NCBI RefSeq assembly: GCF_014203155.1
Contig: NZ_JACHIK010000001.1
Span: 372,001 to 436,000, forward strand
Direction: 5' to 3'
Length of the DNA: 64,000 nt
DNA from: Shinella fusca
GTDB taxonomy: Bacteria > Pseudomonadota > Alphaproteobacteria > Rhizobiales > Rhizobiaceae
Shown: piece after piece, positions 24,817 through 32,857 of the stretch
Numbering within the stretch: the stretch's first letter is position 1
Layout of the letters: each line of letters opens with the position of its first letter
Position numbers and translations under genes: made by a program
Notes under the pieces: generated by a model
Seen by the model: only the letters and a program-made list of their open reading frames with translations
Database searches by the model: none
Told to the model about the DNA's origin: nothing

Positions 24817-26355
24817 TCAGGGTTGCAGGGCGAAGAAGACGTCGAAATCCGCCATCGGCGCGGCCGCGAGGAAGGCGGAGAGCGCTTCAAGGCTGGCAAG
24901 GTCGCGGTCGAGCGCCTCGATCTCGGCGGAAAGCGGCCGGTCCTTGCGGTAGAAGGCGCTGATCGCCCGCGTGCGCTCGTAGGCGATGGCCGCCACGCCC
25001 TCCACCCTGTCGCCGGCAAGGTCCACCGCCTGCGCGGACAGCATGGCCTCGAGCGCGGCGAGCTGGCGAAGGTCCCGCACCTGGCTTTCCATGCGCTCGA
25101 CGATGAGCGGCAGGAAGGTCGCCTCCTCCTCCAGCCCGCCGGCGACGACGATGGACTGCGCCGAGATCGGCACCGCCAGCGACTGGATGCGCATGTAGAG
25201 TTCGACGGCGAGCTTGAGCAGCGGCCCGAAGCCCGTCGCCGCCTCGCCGGGCGCCACGAGGTTGACCGGCAGGTTGCGCCGGACCCCGTTGGAAAGCAGC
25301 ACGCAGCGGTTCAGCACGTTGCGGGCAAGATGGGCGAAGCCCGTCTGCGCCGCCTCGACATAGAGCGTCGTGGAGAGCGGCAGCGAGCCGCCGGAGGCCA
25401 TGACGTGGTCGTCCAGCACGACGGGGTTGTCGTCCGACTGCGCGGTCGCCTCGACGATGCGCTCGGCCGCGTTCTTCAACGTATCGAGGCAGGCGCCGAA
25501 GACCTGCGCCGTCATGCGAAGGCTCAGCGGATCGTGGATCGCCGAGGGCGTCGGCCAGTTGCCGGAGGCCGCCTGCGCCTCGAACCAGCGGCCGGCCATC
25601 GCCTCACCATGGGCGGAAAGCCTTGCTGCCACCCGCCACGGATCGGCCGAGGCGCCGAGCGCCAGCGAGGAGAGCACGCCCGTCACCATGAGGTTGCGGA
25701 TGGCCTTCGCCGCCTCGCGCACCACATTGGCGGCGGCGGCATGCGAGATGGCGTTGACGCTGAGGGCGGCCAGCGCATCGCGCGGCTGCATGCGGTAGGG
25801 TTTGAGGCCCGCACGGCGCAGCGCCTCGGCCGCCGGCAGGCGCTCGCCGCCGTACCAGGCCTCGCCCTCGCCCGTCAGCACCGCCGCCACCTGCCCCATC
25901 AGGCCGATATCGGCGCAGCCCATCGAGCCGTGCCGGCGCACGACGGGCACCACGTCCTTGTCGAGAAGCCCAAGGAAGGCGTCGATCAGCTCCGGGCTGC
26001 AGCCGGAATAGCCGCCGAGCGCCGTGTTGACGCGGATCACCATCGCCTTGCGCACGATGGGAAGCGAGAAGGGCTCGCCCGTGCCGAAGTGATGCGCCTT
26101 GACGAGGCTGTTGTTGAATTCGACGAGGTCGTCCGCTGTCCAGAGCTTGTCCTTCATCGAGCCGACGCCGGTATTGGCGCCGTAGATCGGCAAGCCCGAG
26201 GCAAGGCGCTCGGTCACCACATGCCGCGCCGTGCCGATGCGCCCCATGCCGATCTCGCAGGCCACCGGGCGGCGCGTTCCAGCGCCGATCGCCTCCAGCG
26301 CGGCAAAGCCGAGCGGTTGGCCGGTGAGATAGAGCATGTCGGCGGAAGCGAGCAT
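24817..26355 (-). CDS. histidine ammonia-lyase superfamily protein without MIO triad; probable ergothionase
   Basis: 512 residues from the ATG at 26355 (MLASADMLYLTGQP); an ATG at 26433 is also open but adds 26 unfamiliar residues. The fold is that of aromatic amino acid lyases: YGANTGVGS holds the catalytic Tyr (Y58), followed by NSLVKAHHFGTGE, SGCSPELIDAF, TAQSDDNPVVLDDHV and QSIVVAGGLEEE. The Ala-Ser-Gly triad that cyclises to the MIO electrophile is replaced: GSMGCADIG has Cys-Ala-Asp at 147-149. An enzyme without MIO cannot activate a free amine well, but elimination of an already quaternary amine (trimethylamine) would not need it, as in ergothionase. It is the first gene of the operon with all later ergothioneine steps. 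Confidence 0.85.
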   Translation of the reverse strand: MLASADMLYLTGQPLGFAALEAIGAGTRRPVACEIGMGRIGTARHVVTERLASGLPIYGANTGVGSMKDKLWTADDLVEFNNSLVKAHHFGTGEPFSLPIVRKAMVIRVNTALGGYSGCSPELIDAFLGLLDKDVVPVVRRHGSMGCADIGLMGQVAAVLTGEGEAWYGGERLPAAEALRRAGLKPYRMQPRDALAALSVNAISHAAAANVVREAAKAIRNLMVTGVLSSLALGASADPWRVAARLSAHGEAMAGRWFEAQAASGNWPTPSAIHDPLSLRMTAQVFGACLDTLKNAAERIVEATAQSDDNPVVLDDHVMASGGSLPLSTTLYVEAAQTGFAHLARNVLNRCVLLSNGVRRNLPVNLVAPGEAATGFGPLLKLAVELYMRIQSLAVPISAQSIVVAGGLEEEATFLPLIVERMESQVRDLRQLAALEAMLSAQAVDLAGDRVEGVAAIAYERTRAISAFYRKDRPLSAEIEALDRDLASLEALSAFLAAAPMADFDVFFALQP

Positions 26356-26466
26356 CGTCGGAAAACCTGTGTTCTGAAGGGATGTTATGCGGAATGCCGG
26401 CACAGCCCATATCCCAAAACCCGCACAGCTCATGCTATAAGCCGAACGGAAAGGAAAAGCCCGCCG

Positions 26467-27627
26467 ATGGATCTATCCACGCTCTGCCTTGTGCATGGCA
26501 TTCTCGATGAACGCGGTGTCCGCAGGGCGGCGGCCGCCGCCGGCCGTCCCGCCTCCAGCGCCAGTGCGGCGCTGCGCCGGGTCGAGGCGGTGCTGTCCGT
26601 GCCGCTGGTGCGGCGCGACGGGCAGGCGCTCGTGCCGACGCTGGAGGCCGAGGCCCGCCTGCCGCGCTTTGCCGAGATCGCCCGCGCGGCCATGGCGCTC
26701 GCGGCCCTCGGCGGCCGGGCAAAGGCGCCCGCCGTCTCGCTGGACGCCCTTACCCGCTTTACCGCCGCCGTGCGCGCCGGCAGCATCAATGCGGCGGCAA
26801 GGGAACTCGGCCTCGGCCAGCCGCAGCTGACGCGCCAGCTCACGCATCTGGAAAAGGCCGTCGGCTGCAAGCTCCTCGACCGTTCGGCGACCGGCATCGG
26901 CTGCACGCCTGCGGGCCTCGAAGCCCTTGCGCTTGCCGAGCGCATCGCCGCGGCGTGGGAATCGCTCTTCGCCGCCTCGGCCGAGCGCTTCCGCCGCAGC
27001 GCCGCCACCTGGCGGCTCGGCACCGTCATTCCCTTCGGCCACGAGAGCGAGATCGCCGCCATGCTCGCCCGCCTCGCCGTCGGGTGGCGGGCGGCGCGGC
27101 CGCGCCAGCCGCTCTTCCTCTCCTCGACGACCGCGGACGAACTGGTGGCCGGCCTCAAGAACCGGCGCTTCGACCTCATCCTTCTCGATACGGACCGCTA
27201 TCCCGCCGAATTCGAGGGCCGGCTGATCGCCCGCTCGCGGCTCGCCCTCGCCGGCCCGCGCTCACTGGGCGGGGAGGACCGGCAGGACCTTGCCGCCCTC
27301 ATTCGCGCCCATCCCGTCGCCGTGCCGAGCCCGCGCAGCGGCCTGCGCCAGATGACGGACCGCTTCCTCGAAGCCGCGCTTTCCCCGGCGGAACGGGCGC
27401 GGCTGACGCTGGTCGAGGTCGATTCCATTCCCGTCATCATCAATCTCGTGCTGCGCCACGGCCATCTCTCGGTGCTGCCGGAGCAGTCCGTCGCCAACGT
27501 CGCCCCGCCGCTCGCGCTCCTGCCGCTCGATGCCGCCTACCAGCAATCCCTCAGCCTCGTCTGGCCGCGCGACGCGCTTTCCCGGCAGGCGGCCGAGACC
27601 ATGGCGGCCCTGCTCGAAAAGCGTTAG
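26467..27627 (+). CDS. LysR-type regulator with two tandem HTH domains
   Basis: 386 residues, longer than the usual ~300. Residues 1-65 form a degenerate LysR-like winged helix (LVHGILDERGVRRAAAAAGR, then LRRVEAVLSVPLVRRDGQAL). Residues 90-155 form a second, canonical one (LTRFTAAVRAGSINAAAREL, then TRQLTHLEKAVGCKLLDRS). The C-terminal ~215 residues form the substrate-binding domain (DELVAGLKNRRFDLILLDTD, then IINLVLRHGHLSVLPEQ). It is divergent from the ergothioneine-type operon across 111 bp, so it probably controls that operon and itself. The 3' end overlaps the convergent AraC-type gene by 4 bp. Confidence 0.88.
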   Translation: MDLSTLCLVHGILDERGVRRAAAAAGRPASSASAALRRVEAVLSVPLVRRDGQALVPTLEAEARLPRFAEIARAAMALAALGGRAKAPAVSLDALTRFTAAVRAGSINAAARELGLGQPQLTRQLTHLEKAVGCKLLDRSATGIGCTPAGLEALALAERIAAAWESLFAASAERFRRSAATWRLGTVIPFGHESEIAAMLARLAVGWRAARPRQPLFLSSTTADELVAGLKNRRFDLILLDTDRYPAEFEGRLIARSRLALAGPRSLGGEDRQDLAALIRAHPVAVPSPRSGLRQMTDRFLEAALSPAERARLTLVEVDSIPVIINLVLRHGHLSVLPEQSVANVAPPLALLPLDAAYQQSLSLVWPRDALSRQAAETMAALLEKR

Positions 27628-28598
27628 GCCTTCGTCCCCGCCCGCAGCCGCCGCCGCGTCTCCGTCGGGCTTTCGTGGTAGTGGGCGCGGTAGCTGCGCG
27701 AGAAGGCGGAGGAGGAGTTGAAGCCGGTGAGCGCGGCGATGTCGGCGAATTCGGCCCGGGTCTCGATGACCTTACGGCGGGCGGCGTTGAGCCGGAGCGC
27801 CAGATAGTGCTGGTGCGGGGCGACGCCCATCGCCTCCTGAAAGAGATCCTGCAAATGCCGCGCGCTGATGCCGACGCGCCGTGCCAGCCGGGCGAGCGTC
27901 AGCGGCGCGTCCACCGTCTCCTCCATCAGCCGCACCGCCTGGCTGACACGCTGGTCGGCGACGCGCATGTTGCCGAGCGCCGGCACCTGCAGGAGGCCGC
28001 CGGTGCGCTCGTGCTCGTAGATGAAGAGCCGCGAGACCTCCAGCGCCAGCGAATAGCCCTGCCGGCGGCGGATGATCTCCAGCATCAGGTCGAGCGTCGG
28101 CAGCGAGCCGCCCGTGGTGATGCGCTTGCCGTCGATGACGTAGCGCTCGCGCATCACGGCGATCTGCGGGTAGCGCGAGGCGAATTCCTCCATGTCCTCC
28201 CAGTGGATCGTCACCGAATGGCCGTCGAGAAGGCTCGCCTCGGCAAGCAGCCAGCTTCCCGATTCGATGCCCGCCATCATGCTGCGGTAACGCGCCGTCT
28301 GCGAAAGCTGGCGGCGCAACAGGGATGTCGCACTCATCTGCCATTGATAGGAGGAGAGCACGAACAGCGGATGCGCCTCCTTCTCCGGCCGGAAGGGGCC
28401 GTCGACGGGAACCGGAATGCGGCTGCGCGTCTCGACCGGCTGGCCGTCCGGCGAGAACATCCGCCAGCGGTAGAGGTCCTGCCCGGAAATCCGGTTCGCC
28501 GCGCGCAGGGGCTCGATGACCGAGGCGACGAGGATCAGGTTCGTCTCGGGCAGGATGAGGATGTCGATGTCGAGCGTGTCCGAAGAGGGATCGAGCAT
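27624..28598 (-). CDS. GATase1-like AraC-family regulator (CdhR/GbdR type)
   Basis: 324 residues from the ATG at 28598. An N-terminal DJ-1/PfpI-like domain (LDIDILILPETNLILVASVI, then SGSWLLAEASLLDGHSVT) is followed by a C-terminal AraC DNA-binding domain (LTLARLARRVGISARHLQDL, then GFNSSSAFSRSYRAHYHESP). This architecture is shared by activators of carnitine, betaine and choline catabolism (CdhR, GbdR). It is divergent from the carnitine operon, 114 bp away, so it most likely activates that operon in response to carnitine or a related betaine. The longer open frame upstream is a shadow of the BKACE gene. Confidence 0.88.
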   Translation of the reverse strand: MLDPSSDTLDIDILILPETNLILVASVIEPLRAANRISGQDLYRWRMFSPDGQPVETRSRIPVPVDGPFRPEKEAHPLFVLSSYQWQMSATSLLRRQLSQTARYRSMMAGIESGSWLLAEASLLDGHSVTIHWEDMEEFASRYPQIAVMRERYVIDGKRITTGGSLPTLDLMLEIIRRRQGYSLALEVSRLFIYEHERTGGLLQVPALGNMRVADQRVSQAVRLMEETVDAPLTLARLARRVGISARHLQDLFQEAMGVAPHQHYLALRLNAARRKVIETRAEFADIAALTGFNSSSAFSRSYRAHYHESPTETRRRLRAGTKA

Positions 28599-28712
28599 GG
28601 CGCGATCCTGCCTGCCTGCTTCTCGAATTGTCAAGAATGGATCCGAAAAGTGAAAGCATTGCGCCGTCTCTTGGCTCGTAATGGCCTCAACGGGAATACT
28701 GGGAGAACGACA

Positions 28713-29627
28713 ATGCCTCTTGCGATGAATCGCGACGTCTTCATCACCTGCGCCGTCACCGGCTCCGGCGACACCGCCGGCAAATCCCCTCATGTTCCGC
28801 GCTCGCCCAAAGAGATCGCCGAATCGGCCATCGACGCCGCGAAGGCCGGCGCCGCCGTCGTCCATTGTCACGTCCGCGATCCGGAGACCGGCGCGCCGAG
28901 CCGGCGCAACGACCTCTACCGCGAGGTGACGGAGCGCATCCGCGACTCGGAAGTGGACGTGGTGCTGAACCTCACCGCCGGCATGGGCGGCGACATGATC
29001 TTCGGCAACACCGAGCAGCCCCTTCCGCTCAACCCCGTCGGCACCGACATGGCCGGCGCCACCGAGCGCGTTTCCCACGTCGCCGAATGCCTGCCGGAAA
29101 TCTGCACGCTCGACTGCGGCACGATGAACTTCTCGCTCGGCGACTACGTGATGACCAACACGCCCTCCATGCTGCGCGCCATGGGCAGGATGATGACGGA
29201 CCTCGGCGTGCGCCCGGAGATCGAGGCCTTCGACACCGGCCATCTCTGGTTCGCCAAGCAGCTCGTCGAGGAAGGCGTGATCGAGGATCCCGTGCTCATC
29301 CAGCTCTGCATGGGCGTTCCGTGGGGCGCGCCGGACGACCTCAACACCTTCATGGCAATGGTCAACAACGTGCCGTCCAACTGGACCTTCTCCGCCTTCT
29401 CCATCGGCCGCAACGCCATGGCCTACCCGGCCGCCGCGGTGCTTGCCGGCGGCAACGTCCGCGTCGGCCTCGAAGACAACCTCTACGTCGCCAAGGGCCA
29501 TCTCGCCACCAACGCGCAGCTCGTGGAAAAGGCCGTCACCATCATCGAAAGCATGGGCGCCCGCATCATCGGCCCGGCCGAGGTGCGCGAGAAGCTGAAG
29601 CTGACGAAGCGCGCGCCGCGCGGGTGA
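28713..29627 (+). CDS. beta-keto acid cleavage enzyme (BKACE, DUF849), 3-dehydrocarnitine type
   Basis: 304 residues, starting MPLAMNRDVFITCAVTGSGD with GGGAG about 8 nt upstream. Zn-dependent BKACE family with VVHCHVRDPETGAPSRRNDL and NLTAGMGGDMIF. The family condenses a beta-keto acid with acetyl-CoA, giving acetoacetate and a new acyl-CoA. Directly followed by a carnitine dehydrogenase-thioesterase fusion, it should act on 3-dehydrocarnitine to give betainyl-CoA plus acetoacetate. It is the first gene of a rightward operon reaching to 41122, divergent from the CdhR-like gene. Confidence 0.93.
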   Translation: MPLAMNRDVFITCAVTGSGDTAGKSPHVPRSPKEIAESAIDAAKAGAAVVHCHVRDPETGAPSRRNDLYREVTERIRDSEVDVVLNLTAGMGGDMIFGNTEQPLPLNPVGTDMAGATERVSHVAECLPEICTLDCGTMNFSLGDYVMTNTPSMLRAMGRMMTDLGVRPEIEAFDTGHLWFAKQLVEEGVIEDPVLIQLCMGVPWGAPDDLNTFMAMVNNVPSNWTFSAFSIGRNAMAYPAAAVLAGGNVRVGLEDNLYVAKGHLATNAQLVEKAVTIIESMGARIIGPAEVREKLKLTKRAPRG

Positions 29628-29655
29628 CGACGGGGAGCTGGGGCGGAGGCGGTTT

Positions 29656-29811
29656 ACCCCCCCTCTGCCCTGCCGGGCATCTCCCCCTCAAGGGGGGAGA
29701 TCGGCAAGAGGCAGGCTCCCCCTTTTCACCGCGACGTTTGCAATGGGCAAGGCATTGCCCCATCCGATCTCCCCCCTTGAGGGGGAGATGCCCGGCAGGG
29801 CAGAGGGGGGT
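29656..29811. repeat. intergenic palindromic element, type B
   Basis: 156 bp with ends ACCCCCCCTCTGCCCTGCC and GGCAGGGCAGAGGGGGGT; each half contains an inner palindrome, CATCTCCCCCTCAAGG and GGGGGAGATC on the left and the complement on the right. It lies between the BKACE gene and the carnitine dehydrogenase gene, ending 40 bp before the latter's start. Confidence 0.9.
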
Positions 29812-29850
29812 GCCGCATCTGAACACCGTTACTATGAAGGCAGTATCCTC

Positions 29851-31344
29851 ATGACCACCATCCACAAGGCAGCCTGTGTCGGCGGCGGCGTCATCGGCGG
29901 GGCCTGGGTCGCGCGCTTCGCGCTGGCCGGCATCGACGTGAAGGTCTTCGATCCGCATCCCGAGGCCGAGCGCATCATCGGCGAGGTCATGGCCAATGCC
30001 GAGCGCGCCTACGGCATGCTCACCATGGCGCCCCTGCCGCCGAAGGGAAAGGTCACCTTCTGCAAGAGCTTGGAAGACGCCGTCGAAGGCGCTGACTGGA
30101 TTCAGGAAAGCGTCCCCGAGCGGCTGGAGCTGAAGCGCGGCGTGCTGACGAAGATCGACGCGGCCGCAAGGCCCGACGCGCTCATCGGCTCCTCCACCTC
30201 CGGCCTGATGCCGACCGATCTCCAGCGCGACATGAAGCACCCCGAGCGCCTGTTCGTCGCCCACCCCTACAACCCCGTCTATCTCCTGCCGCTCGCCGAG
30301 CTCGTCGGCGGCGAGAAGACCTCGCGCGCCGTGCTGGAAGACGCGAAAGCCAAGCTCGCGCCCATCGGCATGAAGGGCGTGATCATCAACAAGGAGATCG
30401 AGGCCTTCGTCGGCGACCGCCTGCTGGAAGCCGTCTGGCGCGAGGGCCTCTGGCTCATCAAGGACGACATCTGCGACACCGAGACGCTCGACGACGTGAT
30501 CCGCTATTCCTTCGGCATGCGCTGGGCGCAGATGGGCATGTTCGAGACCTACCGCATCGCCGGCGGCGAAGCGGGCATGCGCCACTTCCTCGCGCAGTTC
30601 GGCCCCTGCCTCTCCTGGCCCTGGACGAAGCTTACCGACGTCGTCGACCTCAATGACGAACTCGTGGAGAAGATCGCGAACCAGTCCGACGCCCAGTCCG
30701 GCGCACGCGGCATCCGCGAACTGGAGCGCATCCGCGACCAGAACCTCGTCGGCATCATGCACGCGCTGAAGGCCGGCGACGAGGGCCGTGGATGGGGCTC
30801 GGGCAAGCTGCTCGCCGATTTCGAGGCGCATCTGTGGGCGAAGGCCGGCAAGGCGAAGGTCGAGGTCTCCGCAAGCGAACCGCTCCGCCTCCTCGACGCG
30901 AAGGTCAACGCCGCCTGGGTCGATTACAACGGCCACATGACGGAGCACCGCTATCTCCAGCTCTTCGGCGATACGTCCGACGCGCTGCTGCGCCTCATCG
31001 GCGTCGACTTCGACTATGTCGAGGCCGGCCACAGCTACTACACGGTGGAAACCCATATCCGCCATCTCGGCGAAGCCAAGCTCGGCCAGGCGCTCTACAC
31101 GACGCTCCAGCTGCTTTCGTCCGACAGGAAGCGCCTGCACTTCTTCACCCGCATCCACGACGCCGCGACCGGCGACGTCATCGCGACGGCCGAGCAAATG
31201 ATGGTCCATGTCGACTCGAAGGCCGGCAAGAGCGTCGATGCGCCCGCCGACGTGCTGGCGAAGATCGCACCGATCGCCGAGGCCCATGCGAAGCTGGCGC
31301 TGCCGGAAGGCGCGGGGCGGAGCGTCGGGCAGAAGCATAAGTAA
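29851..31344 (+). CDS. L-carnitine 3-dehydrogenase fused to acyl-CoA thioesterase
   Basis: 497 residues from the ATG at 29851 (GAAGG 10 nt upstream); the frame extends back into the repeat, which is not coding. Residues ~1-320 are a 3-hydroxyacyl-CoA-dehydrogenase-like NAD enzyme (CVGGGVIGGAWVARFALAG; HPYNPVYLLPLAELVGGEK). Residues ~345-490 form a hot-dog thioesterase (VNAAWVDYNGHMTEHRYLQL; AKLGQALYTTLQLLSSDRK). Carnitine dehydrogenases of rhizobia carry this fusion. The first domain oxidises carnitine to 3-dehydrocarnitine; the second probably hydrolyses betainyl-CoA to glycine betaine, and could also release carnitine from carnitinyl-CoA. Confidence 0.93.
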   Translation: MTTIHKAACVGGGVIGGAWVARFALAGIDVKVFDPHPEAERIIGEVMANAERAYGMLTMAPLPPKGKVTFCKSLEDAVEGADWIQESVPERLELKRGVLTKIDAAARPDALIGSSTSGLMPTDLQRDMKHPERLFVAHPYNPVYLLPLAELVGGEKTSRAVLEDAKAKLAPIGMKGVIINKEIEAFVGDRLLEAVWREGLWLIKDDICDTETLDDVIRYSFGMRWAQMGMFETYRIAGGEAGMRHFLAQFGPCLSWPWTKLTDVVDLNDELVEKIANQSDAQSGARGIRELERIRDQNLVGIMHALKAGDEGRGWGSGKLLADFEAHLWAKAGKAKVEVSASEPLRLLDAKVNAAWVDYNGHMTEHRYLQLFGDTSDALLRLIGVDFDYVEAGHSYYTVETHIRHLGEAKLGQALYTTLQLLSSDRKRLHFFTRIHDAATGDVIATAEQMMVHVDSKAGKSVDAPADVLAKIAPIAEAHAKLALPEGAGRSVGQKHK

Positions 31345-31356
31345 GGCGCAAGCTCC

Positions 31357-31476
31357 ACCCCCCTCTGCCCTGCCGGGCATCTCCCCCTCAAGGGGGGAGA
31401 TCGGCTTGGGGCAAGGCGGTGCCACGATCCAATCTCCCCCCTTGAGGGGGAGATGCCCGGCAGGGCAGAGGGGGGT
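31357..31476. repeat. intergenic palindromic element, type B
   Basis: 120 bp, ends ACCCCCCTCTGCCCTGCC and GGCAGGGCAGAGGGGGGT. It begins 12 bp after the carnitine dehydrogenase stop and ends 42 bp before the acyl-CoA dehydrogenase start. Confidence 0.9.
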
Positions 31477-31518
31477 AGCCGCACGCACCTCCCGCACAAA
31501 ATACGGGAGGACTTTTCA

Positions 31519-32679
31519 ATGAATTTCGCATTGACCGACGAGCAGCAGATGATCGTGGACACGGTCCGCGCCTTCGTCGAGACGGAGATCTATCCGCATG
31601 AGAACGAGGTCGAGCGCACCGGCCATGTGCCGCCGGAGCTCGGCCAGGAAATCGCCCGCAAGTGCAAGGAGATCGGCTTCTTCGGCTGCAACATGCCCGA
31701 GGAGGTCGGCGGCGCCGGGCTCGACCACACCTCCTTCACGCTGGTCGAGCGCGAGCTTGGCCGCGGCTCGATGGCGCTCACCGTCTTCTTCGGCCGCCCC
31801 TCGGGCATCCTGATGGCCTGCAACGACGAGCAGCGCGAGAAATACCTGCTGCCGGCCGTCAGCGGCGAGAAGTTCGACGCGCTCGCCATGACCGAGCCGG
31901 ACGCCGGCTCGGATGTGCGCGGCATGAAGTGCTTCGCCCGCAAGGATGGCGACGACTGGGTGGTAAACGGCACCAAGCACTTCATCAGCCACGCCAACAT
32001 CGCCGATTTCGTCATCGTCTTCATCGCCACCGGCGAGGAGGACACGCCGCGCGGCAGGAAGAAGCTCATCACCTGCTTCCTCGTCGACCGCGGCACGCCG
32101 GGCTTCGAAATCCGCGAGGGCTACAACTCCGTCTCGCACCGTGGCTACAAGAACTGCATCCTCACCTTCGACGAGTGCCGCCTGCCCTCCGCGCAGATCC
32201 TCGGCGAGGTCCACAAGGGCTTCGACATCGCCAATGACTGGCTCTACGCAACGCGCCTCACGGTCGCCGCCACCTCGGTCGGCCGCGCCCGCCGCGCCTT
32301 CGACTACGCCCTCAACTACGCCGCCGAAAGAAAACAGTTCGGCAAGCCGATCGGCGCGAACCAGGGCGTCTCCTTCAAGCTCGCCGACATGATCACCGAG
32401 ATCGACGCCGCCGACCTCCTGACGCTCTCGGCAGCCTGGCGGCTCGACCAGGGCCTGCCGTCGAACCGCGAGATCGCCTCGGCCAAGGTCTATGCGACGG
32501 AAATGCTCGCCCGCGTCACCGACGAGGCGATCCAGATCTTCGGCGGCATGGGCCTGATGGACGACCTGCCGCTGGCCCGCTTCTGGCGCGACGCCCGCGT
32601 CGAGCGTATCTGGGACGGCACTTCGGAAATCCAGCGCCACATCATCAGCCGCGACCTGCTGCGGCCGCTGGGGGCTTGA
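31519..32679 (+). CDS. acyl-CoA dehydrogenase, probable gamma-butyrobetainyl-CoA dehydrogenase
   Basis: 386 residues, starting MNFALTDEQQMIVDTVRAFV with GGGAGG eight nt upstream. Full acyl-CoA dehydrogenase fold: substrate/FAD motif MTEPDAGSDVRGMKCF, FGKPIGANQGVSFKLADM and IFGGMGLMDDLPLARFWRDA, with the base in RIWDGTSEIQRH. It lies between the carnitine dehydrogenase fusion and a CoA ligase-CaiD pair, so the likely reaction is oxidation of gamma-butyrobetainyl-CoA to crotonobetainyl-CoA, feeding electrons to ETF. The specificity is inferred from context. Confidence 0.9.
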   Translation: MNFALTDEQQMIVDTVRAFVETEIYPHENEVERTGHVPPELGQEIARKCKEIGFFGCNMPEEVGGAGLDHTSFTLVERELGRGSMALTVFFGRPSGILMACNDEQREKYLLPAVSGEKFDALAMTEPDAGSDVRGMKCFARKDGDDWVVNGTKHFISHANIADFVIVFIATGEEDTPRGRKKLITCFLVDRGTPGFEIREGYNSVSHRGYKNCILTFDECRLPSAQILGEVHKGFDIANDWLYATRLTVAATSVGRARRAFDYALNYAAERKQFGKPIGANQGVSFKLADMITEIDAADLLTLSAAWRLDQGLPSNREIASAKVYATEMLARVTDEAIQIFGGMGLMDDLPLARFWRDARVERIWDGTSEIQRHIISRDLLRPLGA

Positions 32680-32697
32680 GGATGGTGCGTGGAACTG

Positions 32698-32834
32698 CCC
32701 CTCACCCTAACCCTCTCCCCGCAAGCGGGGAGAGGGGACGCGGCCAACGAAACGCAGCGATTGAGGAAACCGGCGCGGCATATCCCTTCTCCCCGTTCAC
32801 GGGGAGAAGGTGCCCGGCAGGGCGGATGAGGGGC
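32698..32834. repeat. intergenic palindromic mosaic element, type A
   Basis: The left half, CCCCTCACCCTAACCCTC with core CTCCCCGCAAGCGGGGAG, and the right half, CTTCTCCCCGTTCACGGGG followed by AGAAGGTGCCCGGCAGGGC and GGATGAGGGGC, face each other. It is the same family as 5144-5279. It separates the acyl-CoA dehydrogenase and CoA ligase genes. Confidence 0.85.
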
Positions 32835-32857
32835 AAACCCGCAACGGAGGCATCGCT

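Noticed and set aside
19230-26355. Ordinary histidine utilisation (hut) operon
   Set aside because: Only the urocanase fits. The lyase lacks the MIO triad, there is no HutI or HutF, and DUF917, hydantoinase and carbamoylase genes are not hut genes.
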